From Anaerolineales bacterium (GTDB lineage Bacteria; Chloroflexota; Anaerolineae; Anaerolineales; Villigracilaceae), in contig JADGQB010000010.1 of NCBI GenBank assembly GCA_017882145.1, positions 1 to 34,483 on the forward strand: a stretch of 34,483 nucleotides of DNA, read 5' to 3'. The notes under the pieces are model-generated. The model saw only the letters and a program-made list of their open reading frames with translations, was not told the DNA's origin and did no database searches. This document shows, piece after piece, positions 9,432 to 19,832 of the stretch (the stretch's first letter is position 1; the number at the start of each line of letters is the position of its first letter). The position numbers and the translations under genes are program-made.

Positions 9432-9515
9432 TTAGAGTCTTAAGCTGTTCTATTGGAACGGTTGTTTAATGAATTGTAGGTGTTTAATTTTAGAATAACA
9501 GGAGAAAAAATTAAA

Positions 9516-12191
9516 GTGGCAACTTTACCGGCAGAGTCAAAAAAAGATTTACTTCCCACCCCGTCCTTACCGGCGGACTTGCCAGCTGCGGAGTTGACCG
9601 AGAATGCCCAGCAGGTGTTGATCCGTCGCTATGTTCGCCGGGGTGAGAATGGTCAACCTGTTGAAAGTGTGGAGGAAATGTTCTGGCGGGTGGCTTACCA
9701 TGTCGCCCGGGCCGAAGAGACTTATATTGGCGATGTATCTGAACGTACGCGTGAGTTTTATCACCTGTTGGCCTCCAAAAAATTCTTCCCAAATTCCCCA
9801 ACATTTACCGGTGCAGGCACACCGCTTGGACAGTTGGCGGCGTGCTTTGTCCTGCCAATTACGGATGATATGGGTCGCGACCCGGCAGGTATTTTCCAAT
9901 CCCTGCGGGACGCCGCTCTTATCCAGCAGACCGGTGGCGGGAATGGTTTTTCATTCTCACGCCTTCGTCCAAAAGGAGCCCTCGTCAAATCTTCCGCAGG
10001 GCATGCCACCGGACCGGTAGGTTTCCTGCGCGTATACGACCATGCCTTTGGCGAGATCGCCCAGGGTGGAACCCGCCGTGGAGCCAATATGGGCGTCCTG
10101 CGTGTGGATCATCCGGATATCGAGGAATTCATCACTTGTAAGATTGACGAAAACCAGATCACCAACTTCAACATCTCGGTGGGTATCACCGACGCTTTCA
10201 TGCAGGCCGTCAGGGATGATGCCGATTGGGAGTTGCGTTTCCCGGATGTTAATGCTCCCGGATATCGTGGTTTTAGTGGCACGCCGGAGCAAGCCGCAGC
10301 TAAAGGTATACCCCTTCGAACATATAAAACGGTCCGAGCCCGTGAACTATTCCAAAAGATTGTCGACCAGGCGCACCATAACGGTGAGCCGGGGATGTTG
10401 TTTTTAGATGCCGCCAACCGCTCCAATCCCGTGCCACACTTATATCCTTTGGAAGCCACCAACCCTTGTGGGGAACAGTGGCTAGGACCGTATGAGAATT
10501 GCTGCCTGGGTTCGGTTAACCTGGCTGAATTTTGCGGCTCGGATGGCGAGGTGGATTGGGATGGCCTGTCCCATGCCGTGGAACTTTCGACTCGCTTCCT
10601 GGATGATGTGGTGGATGCCAATGCATATGTTCCGGCAGTCCCGCAATTGAAAGAGGCTGCGCATCGAGCCCGCCGCATAGGGTTGGGCATCATGGGCCTG
10701 GCAGATTTAATGTATCACGTGGGTGTGCGCTATGGTTCTCAAGAGGGACAGGAGTTCGGTGCACATGTGATGGAATTTGTCCGATTCCACGCCATGCGGA
10801 CGAGTGTCGCTCTGGCACGAGAGCGCGGTGCTTTCCCGGCCATAAAAGGGAGTATTTACGATTTTGAAGATTTACATTGGACACCCCCACAACCACTTTT
10901 TCCTTATCAGTGTGATTGGGGCCGCCCGGCACTGGATTGGAATGAAATTCTGGAAGGGATCAAAAAATTTGGCATCCGCAACGCTGCCCAGACCACCGTC
11001 GCCCCAACCGGTACCATTGCCACGGTGGCAGGTTGCGAAGGTTATGGTTGTGAGCCGGTTTTTGCACTGGCCTATGTTCGTCACGTTAACGACCAGGGCA
11101 AAGATCTGCAACTGACCTATGCCAGTCCGCGTTTTGGGCTGGCCCTCGAAAAAGCTGGCATCGTTGGAGATGTACGCCAGCAGATCATCGAGAAAGTGAT
11201 GGAACACGGCACCTGCCAGGATATCCGCGAGGTGCCCGAAACCGTTCGTAATGTATTCGTGGTAGCCGGCGATATCAGCGCCAAGGAACACGTCCGGATG
11301 CAGGCCTCCCTGCAGGCCTTCGTGGATAATTCACTATCAAAGACAGTCAACTTCCCCGTTGGTGCAACCGTGGAAGATGTTGCGGAAGTTTACCAACTGG
11401 CCTGGGAACTGGGCTGCAAGGGCATCACCGTTTATGTGACTGGTTCACGTGAGAAGGTAGTCCTCGAAACCAAGGAAACCGCTGATAAAAAACAACCTAA
11501 AAGCACCAGCAGCTTGACGATGCCTAACTGGCGATCTTCCACCGCGGAAGTTGCAACTTCCAGCGTTGAAGAAGCCGAAATTGCCACCCAATTGGCAGGC
11601 TGGCATGAGACCAAGAAAGCCCGTCCGCATGCCCTGGTTGGCAGCACTTTTAGCGTGGAAACGCCGCTCGGCAAGGCTTTCATCACGGTTAACCAGAATG
11701 GGGGTGGGCATCCATTTGAAGTCTTCATTAATACGGCCAAGGCTGGTTCAGAGACCGCCGCCGTTTCGGAAGCAATTGGCCGGCTGGTTTCCTATGTGCT
11801 GCGCCTGGCCTCGCCCATCCCGCCGCGCGAGCGCCTGGCTGAAGTAGTCCGCCAGCTCTCGGGCATTGGCGGCGGACGCTCGCTGGGCTTTGGGCCGAAC
11901 CGGGTCCGTTCCCTGGCAGATGGGGTCGGGCAGGTACTGGATGAATACTTGACCGGCGGACTGACGCACGTTGTCGAAAAAGGCGATGAGAAACCTGAGA
12001 ATCACAGTCATCCTGGTGAATCCGTTCAGGACCTGTTGACAGGGGTCGGAACTCCAGACCTGCAGCCGCCAGCCTCAGCCCGGCAGATGGCTCTCAAAAC
12101 CAGCGAGCTTTGCCCGGAATGCGGCGAGGCTTCCATGGTAAATGAAGAAGGTTGCCGGAAATGTTACAACTGCGGCTATAGCGAGTGTTAG
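9516..12191 (+). CDS. nrdJ: Adenosylcobalamin-dependent (class II) ribonucleoside-diphosphate reductase; ORF opens at 9480, likely start GTG 9516
   Basis: [69 protein letters not shown]-like domain, and C-terminal CPECG...[17 protein letters not shown] precedes GTG 9516. Confidence 0.95.
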   Translation: MATLPAESKKDLLPTPSLPADLPAAELTENAQQVLIRRYVRRGENGQPVESVEEMFWRVAYHVARAEETYIGDVSERTREFYHLLASKKFFPNSPTFTGAGTPLGQLAACFVLPITDDMGRDPAGIFQSLRDAALIQQTGGGNGFSFSRLRPKGALVKSSAGHATGPVGFLRVYDHAFGEIAQGGTRRGANMGVLRVDHPDIEEFITCKIDENQITNFNISVGITDAFMQAVRDDADWELRFPDVNAPGYRGFSGTPEQAAAKGIPLRTYKTVRARELFQKIVDQAHHNGEPGMLFLDAANRSNPVPHLYPLEATNPCGEQWLGPYENCCLGSVNLAEFCGSDGEVDWDGLSHAVELSTRFLDDVVDANAYVPAVPQLKEAAHRARRIGLGIMGLADLMYHVGVRYGSQEGQEFGAHVMEFVRFHAMRTSVALARERGAFPAIKGSIYDFEDLHWTPPQPLFPYQCDWGRPALDWNEILEGIKKFGIRNAAQTTVAPTGTIATVAGCEGYGCEPVFALAYVRHVNDQGKDLQLTYASPRFGLALEKAGIVGDVRQQIIEKVMEHGTCQDIREVPETVRNVFVVAGDISAKEHVRMQASLQAFVDNSLSKTVNFPVGATVEDVAEVYQLAWELGCKGITVYVTGSREKVVLETKETADKKQPKSTSSLTMPNWRSSTAEVATSSVEEAEIATQLAGWHETKKARPHALVGSTFSVETPLGKAFITVNQNGGGHPFEVFINTAKAGSETAAVSEAIGRLVSYVLRLASPIPPRERLAEVVRQLSGIGGGRSLGFGPNRVRSLADGVGQVLDEYLTGGLTHVVEKGDEKPENHSHPGESVQDLLTGVGTPDLQPPASARQMALKTSELCPECGEASMVNEEGCRKCYNCGYSEC

Positions 12192-12230
12192 CCGTTTCAC
12201 ACTCCGTGAGGATTACTGAAGATATCACCC

Positions 12231-12258
12231 AGGCGCCCATTTGGGCGCTTGTGGTTTT
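12231..12258 (+). terminator. Rho-independent terminator after nrdJ
   Basis: AGGCGCCC-ATTT-wait-free stem: AGGCGCCC / GGGCGCTT with 4-nt loop ATTT, then GTGGTTTT. Confidence 0.75.
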
Positions 12259-12393
12259 AATTCCAGGTAGAGTGAATTCAACCGGCCACCTGGCTTTATG
12301 GCTAGTAAAGACTATACCTTTGACCAGGGTTTTGACTCTCCTACAGATGGAAGAAGTCCGATAAAATATAGCCTATAGTAGTGTAATACGAAT

Positions 12394-12431
12394 AATTCCC
12401 CTGACGAAACCGGGGAATTGTTATCGTCAGG
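12394..12431 (+). promoter_or_regulatory. Overlapping alternative stems in leader of ABC permease operon
   Basis: Stem A AATTCCCC (12394-12401)/GGGGAATT (12412-12419); stem B CCTGACG (12400-12406)/CGTCAGG (12425-12431) competes with A. Confidence 0.5.
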
Positions 12432-12505
12432 TTATTTGCAGGTTTTGGGTCGGGAGTTCAAGGGACAGAATTTATTGCATAGTAGCGTACATTAGGAGAC
12501 AGGTC

Positions 12506-13441
12506 ATGTTCAATGTGAAACGCGCACCTGCGCCTCGCAGCAGGTCGCCAAAACCGGATAAGCATCTCTCTCTTAGAAAATACGAGGCCACCGTCGGGTT
12601 CCTATTCCTTTTGCCCTGGCTGCTGGGATTTTTGTTCTTTAAACTCGTTCCCATCCTGGCCGCTCTGGGTTTTTCATTTACGAATTTCAAGATGCTGGAA
12701 CCGGAAGCTACACGCTTCATCGGCCTGACCAATTACCTGACTTTTTTCAAGGATTCTTCCGCCGGTGCCAGCCTGTTTGGGTCGATCAGTTATTTCCTGC
12801 TGTCGGTCCCCCTTGAGATGGTGATTGCACTTTTCCTGGCAGCGGTCTTTACCAGTGAGCGGCTGCGTGGCAAGCGTATCATGCGCACGCTCTTCTTCAT
12901 GCCCAGTATCATCCCGGCTATCGCGATCTTCATTATTATTTCCGGGTTGATCGATGTCAACAACGGTTGGATCACGCGCCTCTTCCACTTATCCCAATCT
13001 ACTCCCTTATATAGTCTATTCCCGATCATCCTTTCCCTTTGGACGATCGGACCCGGCTTTCTGATCATGTTGGGAGCTATGCAGGCCGTCCCGAAGGAGC
13101 TTTACGAAGCGGCCCGGGTCGATGGGGCTGGTCCAATCAACCGCTTCGTTTCCATCACCGTTCCGATGAGTTCGCCGGCGATCTTTTTCTCCCTGGTGAT
13201 TAACATGATCAGCGCTTTTGGCGGAGTGGCACTGCTCGACCGGGGTTTATCCTATAGCCAGAGCCTCTCCCCGATGGAATCCTACATCACTTATCAAATG
13301 TTCTCATTCTCGAACCTGGGCTATGCCAGCGCCCTGGCCTGGATCATGTTCATCCTGGTCATGGTCGTTACGATCATCCTTTTCCGTTCAGCCCGTTACT
13401 GGGTCCACTTCCCGGAGGAGAGCAGCGATGATGAAATCTAA
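12506..13441 (+). CDS. Carbohydrate ABC transporter permease (MalF/UgpA type)
   Basis: Hydrophobic protein; EAARVDGAGPINRFVSITVPMSSPAIFF matches the EAA loop. Confidence 0.93.
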   Translation: MFNVKRAPAPRSRSPKPDKHLSLRKYEATVGFLFLLPWLLGFLFFKLVPILAALGFSFTNFKMLEPEATRFIGLTNYLTFFKDSSAGASLFGSISYFLLSVPLEMVIALFLAAVFTSERLRGKRIMRTLFFMPSIIPAIAIFIIISGLIDVNNGWITRLFHLSQSTPLYSLFPIILSLWTIGPGFLIMLGAMQAVPKELYEAARVDGAGPINRFVSITVPMSSPAIFFSLVINMISAFGGVALLDRGLSYSQSLSPMESYITYQMFSFSNLGYASALAWIMFILVMVVTIILFRSARYWVHFPEESSDDEI

Positions 13442-14504
13442 GTCTTCTCTCCGCCGGCAGTCCTCGACCCTGACATTGCGTGCATGGGAATTTACCGGAA
13501 CAGCCTTGTTGACACTGTTCATCTGGATTTTCCTGCTGGTTTTCCTTTCCCCGCTGTCATACATGGTGGTGACTTCCCTCAGGTCCTCCGACGAGTTCCG
13601 CGACCGGTCTGCACCGATCTATCCGGCTGAACGCCTGACCTATGTGTATCAGGGCACCACCTACCAGCTCTACAAGGTGCCCACTCCGGATGGTGTCATC
13701 CACGATTGGGCTCTGGTCAAGCCCAGCCGCCTTTCCAGCCAGTTCATTGACCCGGCTCACCCGGAACAAGGCCTCATCGACTGGAATGGTTCCTGGCGCA
13801 GCCTGGATGGGGTTTTCCACTTCCGGATTTACTGGGACAATTACATTAACATCTGGAAAGCGGTTGATTACCCGCATTTGTTCAGGAACTCGCTCATTAT
13901 TGTGGTTTTGAGTGAGATTGGCATCTTGCTGTCATCCATCGCGGTCGCTTATGGATTTTCGCGCTTCAGGATCCCGGGTGGGAAGTTCCTGTTTTTCCTC
14001 CTGATCGCCACCATCGTCATTCCTGATAGTATCACCCTGGTCCCAAGCTACGTCATCTTCACCCGCATCCTGCCCTGGAACGGGACCTATTACCCGCTCA
14101 TCGTTCCGGCCTTCTTCGGAAGTGCCATCTACATCTTCCTGCTCAGGCAGAATTTCAGGAGCATTCCACGCGACCTGGATGAAGCTGCCATGCTGGATGG
14201 GGCCGGCCCTTTGCGGACCCTGATCTCGATCATCATTCCCCAGGCCGTCCCCGCCATCGTGACCGTGGCATTGCTGCACTTCTTCAACACCTGGAATGAG
14301 CTGCGCATGGCCAGTCTCTACCTGGCCATACGGCCAGACCTGCAGACGATGGCATTCAGCGCTCAAGCCTTCCCAACCTATGGATTCACGCCAGAAGTTT
14401 TGCAGACCGGCGCAGTCATGCTCATCGCTATTCCCCTTGTAATTCTGTTCCTGTCGCAGCGCTTCTTCATGCAAGATATGGTAGTTACGGGAATCGAGAA
14501 GTAA
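13428..14504 (+). CDS. Carbohydrate ABC transporter permease (MalG/UgpE type) with a long insertion after TM1
   Basis: ATG 13428 behind GGAGGAG (ORF-track start 13218 overlaps the upstream gene); DEAAMLDGAGPLRTLISIIIPQAVPAIVTV EAA loop. Confidence 0.92.
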   Translation: MMKSKSSLRRQSSTLTLRAWEFTGTALLTLFIWIFLLVFLSPLSYMVVTSLRSSDEFRDRSAPIYPAERLTYVYQGTTYQLYKVPTPDGVIHDWALVKPSRLSSQFIDPAHPEQGLIDWNGSWRSLDGVFHFRIYWDNYINIWKAVDYPHLFRNSLIIVVLSEIGILLSSIAVAYGFSRFRIPGGKFLFFLLIATIVIPDSITLVPSYVIFTRILPWNGTYYPLIVPAFFGSAIYIFLLRQNFRSIPRDLDEAAMLDGAGPLRTLISIIIPQAVPAIVTVALLHFFNTWNELRMASLYLAIRPDLQTMAFSAQAFPTYGFTPEVLQTGAVMLIAIPLVILFLSQRFFMQDMVVTGIEK

Positions 14505-14506
14505 TT

Positions 14507-15916
14507 ATGAATAAAAACGCCTTTCGTAAGATATTTCTGATCTGGCTGGCCTGGGCGTTGATCGTGATCGGATTTCAAGCACTGGCAACCGCCCGTTTCC
14601 AGCCGGTCTTCCCGGATCGGGCGCAGGATTGGACAACCACCTATACCGAGCCGGCTACTTACCAGCTCGACCGTCCTTACCTCAACGAGCCTTTCATGAA
14701 TGCCCAGGTATGTTGGGATTCGGAGTACTATATTGGCATCGCAATTGATGGGTATGACTCGCCCAAAGTCCCGCATTTGACTCCCTTTGGCTCGACGACC
14801 GTCTGGCAGGACGGCATGCTCCTGGGTGGGAATCTCTACAACGGAGAATCTCTTTCCTTGAACTATGCCTTCTTTCCGTTCTATCCCTGGGTTATGTGGC
14901 TCTTCAGCCAGCCGCTCAAGTTGATCGGACTTAATATTGTTGCCACCACCACCCTGGCAGGTGTAATTGTCTCTGCATTGGGTGCCTTGATGGCAATGCT
15001 GGCGCTCTATGATCTGACCAGCGACAGTTTGGGTGATGAAGGCGCTACACGGGCGGCCTTTTATCTGCTGATCTTCCCAACCGGCTTTTTCCTTGTCCAG
15101 GTTTATACGGAGGGCCTCTTTGTAGGTTTGGCATTTGCATGTTTGGCCATGTTGCGGCGCGGGAAATGGCTGCCGGCCGCCTTGCTGGGGGCAGGTGCCA
15201 CCCTGACACGTGCCGTGGGGGTGGCGTTGGTCATCCCGATGGCACTCACCTGGTTCCGCACCGGGGATTGGCTGGATATTGACCTGGAATGGCGCCAGAT
15301 CTATTACTGGTGGAAGGAATCCTGGCGGGCTCTGTTCCTGGCAGCCCGCAAGGCTGTCCGGGGCATTTTCGGTATCCATCGACCCGAGGATCCGGAGTGG
15401 TCTGTGCTTCGAAAAGACCTGGTTGTTGTGGTCTCCTTCACAAAAATGCTCCTGGCCTTTGCCCCTTTGATCGCCTACCTGGTCTGGAAGTTCTCCCGCC
15501 TCGGATTGAATTTCGATATTGTCGAAACCAACTACTTTGGGCGCGGTTTTCTGGATTTTGGGAGCGCCTATTACAATTGGGCGGCAGCTTTCCACAACCT
15601 GTTCGTTCATATCCCCGAGCGGACTGCCTACTTCCTGACCGAATTCCTCGGCCTGGTCATCGGTGTGGCAACCTGTGTCACCTGCATCAAACATTATCCC
15701 GAGATTGCATTCTTCAGCCTGGCTGTTCTGCTGATTTCCTGGGGTAGCGGACCCGCCCAGGGCATCATCCGTTATATTTTGGGCGCACCTGCAGTTTTCG
15801 TAATGCTGGCCAGGTGGGGCAAAAATTCCGCCTTCGACCGGGCCTGGACGATTGCCAGTATTCTTCTAATGGGGCTGATGGCGACCTTGTTTGCCTTCAA
15901 TTTCTGGGTGGCTTGA
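14507..15916 (+). CDS. Multi-pass membrane protein, PIG-V-like mannosyltransferase family
   Basis: VCWDSEYYIGIAIDGY, LNYAFFPFYPWVMWL, AAFYLLIFPTGFFLVQVYTEGLFVGLAFACLAMLRRGKW patterns. Confidence 0.75.
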   Translation: MNKNAFRKIFLIWLAWALIVIGFQALATARFQPVFPDRAQDWTTTYTEPATYQLDRPYLNEPFMNAQVCWDSEYYIGIAIDGYDSPKVPHLTPFGSTTVWQDGMLLGGNLYNGESLSLNYAFFPFYPWVMWLFSQPLKLIGLNIVATTTLAGVIVSALGALMAMLALYDLTSDSLGDEGATRAAFYLLIFPTGFFLVQVYTEGLFVGLAFACLAMLRRGKWLPAALLGAGATLTRAVGVALVIPMALTWFRTGDWLDIDLEWRQIYYWWKESWRALFLAARKAVRGIFGIHRPEDPEWSVLRKDLVVVVSFTKMLLAFAPLIAYLVWKFSRLGLNFDIVETNYFGRGFLDFGSAYYNWAAAFHNLFVHIPERTAYFLTEFLGLVIGVATCVTCIKHYPEIAFFSLAVLLISWGSGPAQGIIRYILGAPAVFVMLARWGKNSAFDRAWTIASILLMGLMATLFAFNFWVA

Positions 15917-15937
15917 TCAATCCAGCTTTTCATATTT

Positions 15938-15965
15938 GGCAGCCGGCATGTATTTGCCGGTTGCC
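15938..15965 (+). terminator. Strong hairpin, probable terminator of the ABC permease/PIG-V operon
   Basis: GGCAGCCGGCA-tgtatt-TGCCGGTTGCC, 11-bp stem with one G-U pair; weak downstream T-tract. Confidence 0.65.
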
Positions 15966-16142
15966 ATTTAGTTCCAGGGGAAAACTCATCCTTGTCTGGT
16001 TTGACTTTATATGGTTCCTCATCATTTTCATCTAATTGCGCTTCCTTGGTTTTTTCTCCTCATTACCCGATCTTTTCCCGGATGAATTCATCCCATCGAA
16101 TTCCCTGTATAATTCGACAACATTTATCCATCGAGGTGACTT

Positions 16143-17396
16143 TTGGCGATTGAAGAACAATCTACCGGAAAAATTCGAAACTTGCGCTGGAAACAGACAT
16201 TTGCTGCCCTTAACCACTACAATTATCGCTTGTGGTTTGGAGGCCAGGTGGTCTCACTGGTCGGCACCTGGATGCAGAGTACTGCCCAGGGATATCTTAT
16301 TTACCAAATTACTGGTTCTCCTGTTTACCTTGGGTTGGTCGGGTTTGTTGGCGGCGCGCCCGCGTTACTATTTACCCTTTTCGGCGGAGTGATAGCAGAC
16401 CGTCTGCCGCGGCGTAAACTCCTTGTCATAACCCAGACTGCCATGCTGATCCTGGCATTCATCCTGGCAGCCCTGACTTTTACCAACCAGGTTCTGCCCT
16501 GGCATATTATTGTACTGGCCTTCCTGCTGGGAGTGGCCAATGCATTTGACGCTCCTGCCCGGACTTCCTTCGTTCTGGAATTGGTCAGCCGCGAAAATAT
16601 GACCAATGCCATTGCTCTGAACTCGACCATGTTTAACATTGCCACGGTAGTCGGGCCTTCCGTGGCAGGCTTGACCTACGCTGCCATCGGACCGGCCTGG
16701 TGTTTTACCCTGAACGGTATCTCATTCATAGCCGTGATCATAGCTTTGCTGTTGATGCGGATCAAATTGGAGGAAAAGCCTGAGCATCGCGACACCGCCC
16801 TGGCAGAATTGGGCGAGGGGATTCGCTATGTACTTAAGAACCGCATGATCCTCAGCCTGATCATCTCCGTGGGTGTCGTCAGCATTTTTGGGATTGGAAT
16901 GATGAACCTGCTGCCGGCCTGGGCTAAAGATGTCATGCACGGTGACGTAACAACGAACGGCTGGCTGGTCTCCGCGCGTGGCCTTGGATCATTGGTCAGT
17001 GCTCTCATGCTGGCCTATTGGGGCCTCCGTAAAGTCCGTGGCAGGATCTGGACAATCGGAGCTTTTGTCATGCCGGTGGCGTTGTTCGTGTTTGCATTTA
17101 TTCGCTGGCTGCCGCTCTCGCTGGTGACTTTGCTGGTGGTTGGTTGGGGTTTCATGATGGTGCTCAACAACAGCCAGGCGATCGTACAATCCCTTGTTTC
17201 GGATAGGTTGCGCGGTAGGGTAATGGGTGTATATACGTTGGTATTCTTCGGCTCCATGCCAATTGGTTCGCTTTTGGCTGGTGCGCTGGCCGAAAAGATT
17301 GGCGAACCGCTCACTGTGATGCTGGGAGCCGGCTTGCTGCTGGTTATGGCGAGCGCTGCCTGGCTGTTCCTGCCGGACATTCGTAAGCAGGCCTGA
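16143..17396 (+). CDS. MFS transporter, DHA3/enterobactin-exporter-like (TTG start)
   Basis: FGGQVVSLVGTWMQSTAQGYLIYQITGSPVYLGLVGFVGGAPALLFTLFGGVIADRLPRRKLL; 12-TM pattern. Confidence 0.92.
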   Translation: MAIEEQSTGKIRNLRWKQTFAALNHYNYRLWFGGQVVSLVGTWMQSTAQGYLIYQITGSPVYLGLVGFVGGAPALLFTLFGGVIADRLPRRKLLVITQTAMLILAFILAALTFTNQVLPWHIIVLAFLLGVANAFDAPARTSFVLELVSRENMTNAIALNSTMFNIATVVGPSVAGLTYAAIGPAWCFTLNGISFIAVIIALLLMRIKLEEKPEHRDTALAELGEGIRYVLKNRMILSLIISVGVVSIFGIGMMNLLPAWAKDVMHGDVTTNGWLVSARGLGSLVSALMLAYWGLRKVRGRIWTIGAFVMPVALFVFAFIRWLPLSLVTLLVVGWGFMMVLNNSQAIVQSLVSDRLRGRVMGVYTLVFFGSMPIGSLLAGALAEKIGEPLTVMLGAGLLLVMASAAWLFLPDIRKQA

Positions 17397-17425
17397 CGCT
17401 AGTTACAAGGTTTTGGAAGGAGCGC

Positions 17426-17923
17426 TTACAACTTCCCAAAGGCAACCCCTTTATAGTTCCAGCCGCTTGACGCGCAAATATCCTGGATGGGTTTCTTGAG
17501 CTCATTCGTATTGAATTTGTATTTATAGACCTGACCCGGGGCCAATGTCTCGCTGAAGGCAAAACCGGTTCCGAATTCCACGGATGTCATCTGTCCTTTG
17601 AAAGAGCTGACAGCCAGCTTCAGGCTGGGTACGCCGGCTGACCACTCGACAGAATACTCGTGGTCTTGGGCACGGACTTCGTTTTTACCGGCATCCAATT
17701 TCATGTAAATCCGGAAAACTTTTTCAAGTTTGGCCTTGGCGAAAATTTCGTACCAACTGGCATCCACGATCTTCCATTCCGCAATCAGGTCCACACCCTC
17801 GGGTTGCCCTTCCACAATGCGGAAGGGCGCGCTGGGCCGGTTGAGACTCAGCAGGCGGGTCTTGATTTCGCCGGTAGAGAGCGCCGGTACATTCATGGCA
17901 GGTTTCTTTCCGAATAATGGCAT
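17426..17923 (-). CDS. Conserved hypothetical protein
   Basis: 165-aa ORF, soluble composition, convergent with the MFS gene; RBS AGGAGG upstream on minus strand. Confidence 0.75.
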   Translation of the reverse strand: MPLFGKKPAMNVPALSTGEIKTRLLSLNRPSAPFRIVEGQPEGVDLIAEWKIVDASWYEIFAKAKLEKVFRIYMKLDAGKNEVRAQDHEYSVEWSAGVPSLKLAVSSFKGQMTSVEFGTGFAFSETLAPGQVYKYKFNTNELKKPIQDICASSGWNYKGVAFGKL

Positions 17924-18081
17924 GGCAAACCTCCTGGGATAGTGTCTAATGTTTTCAATTATAAAGGCTTACAAGGGATTGCTATGAATGGAAATGTTCC
18001 TCACAAGATTGGCATCCTGAATTATTTATAATAGCCGTGTTAAACCGGGTGTACAATTATCCAGATTTTTGAGGAGGCACC

Positions 18082-18729
18082 ATGCCAAAAAGATTGGTTG
18101 TTGTTGCTGGGAACATTGGAGTGGGCAAGACATCGCTTACCGAACGGATCGGCTCGCGCTTGGGCTGGCGGACGGACTTTGAATCCGTCGCCGATAATCC
18201 CTACCTGCCTGATTTTTATGCCGATATGCGCGCCTGGTCATTCCATCTCCAGATCTATTTTCTTGGGCATCGCGCTGATCAATATTTGGAAGCGGCCCAC
18301 GACCCGCGCCCGGCCATCCTTGACCGGAGCATTTACGAGGATGCCATTATCTTTTCACGTGCTCTGCACCACATGGGCAACCTTTCTGAGCGCGATTATC
18401 TGGCTTATCGGAAATTGTTCGACCTGGTGGTCAACAGCCTGCCGTTGCCGAATCTGTTGGTTTACCTGAAATGCCCGGCAGAAATATTGATGGACCGCAT
18501 CCGCAAGCGTGCCCGTAATATGGAAACCGGCATCACGACCGAATACCTGGCATTGCTGGAATCCTTTTATGACGATTGGCTGCTGTCTTTCGACCTATGC
18601 CCCGTGCTTACCATCCATACCGATGACCTGGATTTTGTTCATCAACCCATGGCGTTGGAATTGGTGGTTGAACGGATCCAGGAAAAGTTGGGCGGCAAGG
18701 AAGAGATCGATTTTAGCCAATCCTTATGA
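18082..18729 (+). CDS. Deoxynucleoside kinase (dAK/dGK family)
   Basis: VVVAGNIGVGKTSLTERI P-loop, ILDRSIYEDAIIF (DRS), LVYLKCPAEILMDRIRKRAR. Confidence 0.93.
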   Translation: MPKRLVVVAGNIGVGKTSLTERIGSRLGWRTDFESVADNPYLPDFYADMRAWSFHLQIYFLGHRADQYLEAAHDPRPAILDRSIYEDAIIFSRALHHMGNLSERDYLAYRKLFDLVVNSLPLPNLLVYLKCPAEILMDRIRKRARNMETGITTEYLALLESFYDDWLLSFDLCPVLTIHTDDLDFVHQPMALELVVERIQEKLGGKEEIDFSQSL

Positions 18730-18735
18730 TTGGCT
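18715..18735 (+). terminator. Terminator overlapping the deoxynucleoside kinase stop codon
   Basis: AGCCAATC-cttat-GATTGGCT perfect 8-bp stem, then AGGTTTT. Confidence 0.6.
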
Positions 18736-18781
18736 AGGTTTTCAATTCCTGGTGCATTTTTTCCGAGAGTGGAGCTTTTGA

Positions 18782-19381
18782 GTGAAAAATTGGCGTAGTT
18801 ATCTCGTGTTGGTTATTGGCCTCCTGCTCATCCTTGCTTCGTTTGTTGTCTATGGGCTGCGCGTCTTGGAAACAACCATTCCATTCGGGAGTACGCCGCA
18901 ACAAATCGCAAATCTGACCCGCATATACGGTTTGGACCGTCCTGTGATAGAGCAATATCAATGGTTTCTGTTCACCTTTCTGCCAGGACTAACCCTGCTG
19001 GGCATATACGGAACCGTGGGGCTGCGCCGGCGGGATTTTCAACACGGCATTCTGGTTAAAACCTTTATTGTATTGATGTTGATTACTAATACTGTAACAA
19101 TGTTGACCTATCTCGTCACGGCGCATGCCTCCATCGCAGAGTCACCTCTGGCATTTTGGGTGGGACTGGTGGATGCTGGCCTGGCATTGGTCAATTTTGT
19201 ATTCTTGCTGGTACTATGGAATGGCTATAAATGGGGAGCCTGGGCTTTCGGAATCAGCTCATTCGTATTGTGCACGTTAAAATTCGTCGGACACATTCCA
19301 ATATTCCCGGTTCTCTTTGAGGTCTCATCGGTTATTATTTTGATTTATCTACTCCGGGCCTCCTGGTTTGAAATGGAGTAA
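18782..19381 (+). CDS. Integral membrane protein, unknown function (GTG start)
   Basis: 199 aa with multiple hydrophobic helices. Confidence 0.7.
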   Translation: MKNWRSYLVLVIGLLLILASFVVYGLRVLETTIPFGSTPQQIANLTRIYGLDRPVIEQYQWFLFTFLPGLTLLGIYGTVGLRRRDFQHGILVKTFIVLMLITNTVTMLTYLVTAHASIAESPLAFWVGLVDAGLALVNFVFLLVLWNGYKWGAWAFGISSFVLCTLKFVGHIPIFPVLFEVSSVIILIYLLRASWFEME

Positions 19382-19415
19382 TTCTCCATAATAATATCGG
19401 TTTAACCCAAGCATT

Positions 19416-19811
19416 ATGGAATTGAGTCCAGTTACCAGTAAACTTGCCAGAACCAGCCTTACGCTGGGAATCCTGGGCTGGATTCTTTATTTCTTGCAGT
19501 GGTGCTTTGATTTGACCCTCGGTTTGCTTTTAGCCTTCGCGACTGGCGGGTCAAGTGCCGTTTGCTCGACTGTGTTGGATTTCCTGCCATTCGTTTTATG
19601 GCTGATTGGCATTTTGACCGGACACGTAGCTCTTGGTCAGATCAAACAAACAGGGATTACCGGCCGCCGGCAGGCAGTCTGGGGCCTGGCCTTGGGTTAC
19701 TCGGGTATGCTTTTCACAATCTTACTAATTGCCATGGTTGTGGCCCTGGTTACCATGGGCGTTGGTGTTGGTGTACTTGATAAAGTACTTCCCTCGTTCC
19801 CAAAACACTAG
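19416..19811 (+). CDS. DUF4190-like small membrane protein
   Basis: LWLIGILTGHVALGQIKQTGITGRRQAVWGLALGYSGM is typical of DUF4190-type proteins. Confidence 0.75.
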   Translation: MELSPVTSKLARTSLTLGILGWILYFLQWCFDLTLGLLLAFATGGSSAVCSTVLDFLPFVLWLIGILTGHVALGQIKQTGITGRRQAVWGLALGYSGMLFTILLIAMVVALVTMGVGVGVLDKVLPSFPKH

Positions 19812-19832
19812 CCGTTTTTTTACAGGATACCT

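Noticed and set aside
9381-9515. Cobalamin riboswitch before the B12-dependent reductase
   Set aside because: No B12-box (GCCACTG-like) or other cobalamin-aptamer pattern seen in the nrdR leader or the nrdR-nrdJ gap.
14378-15694. 438-aa ORF on minus strand
   Set aside because: Antisense to the PIG-V-like gene; no recognisable domain, low hydrophobic organisation; shadow ORF.
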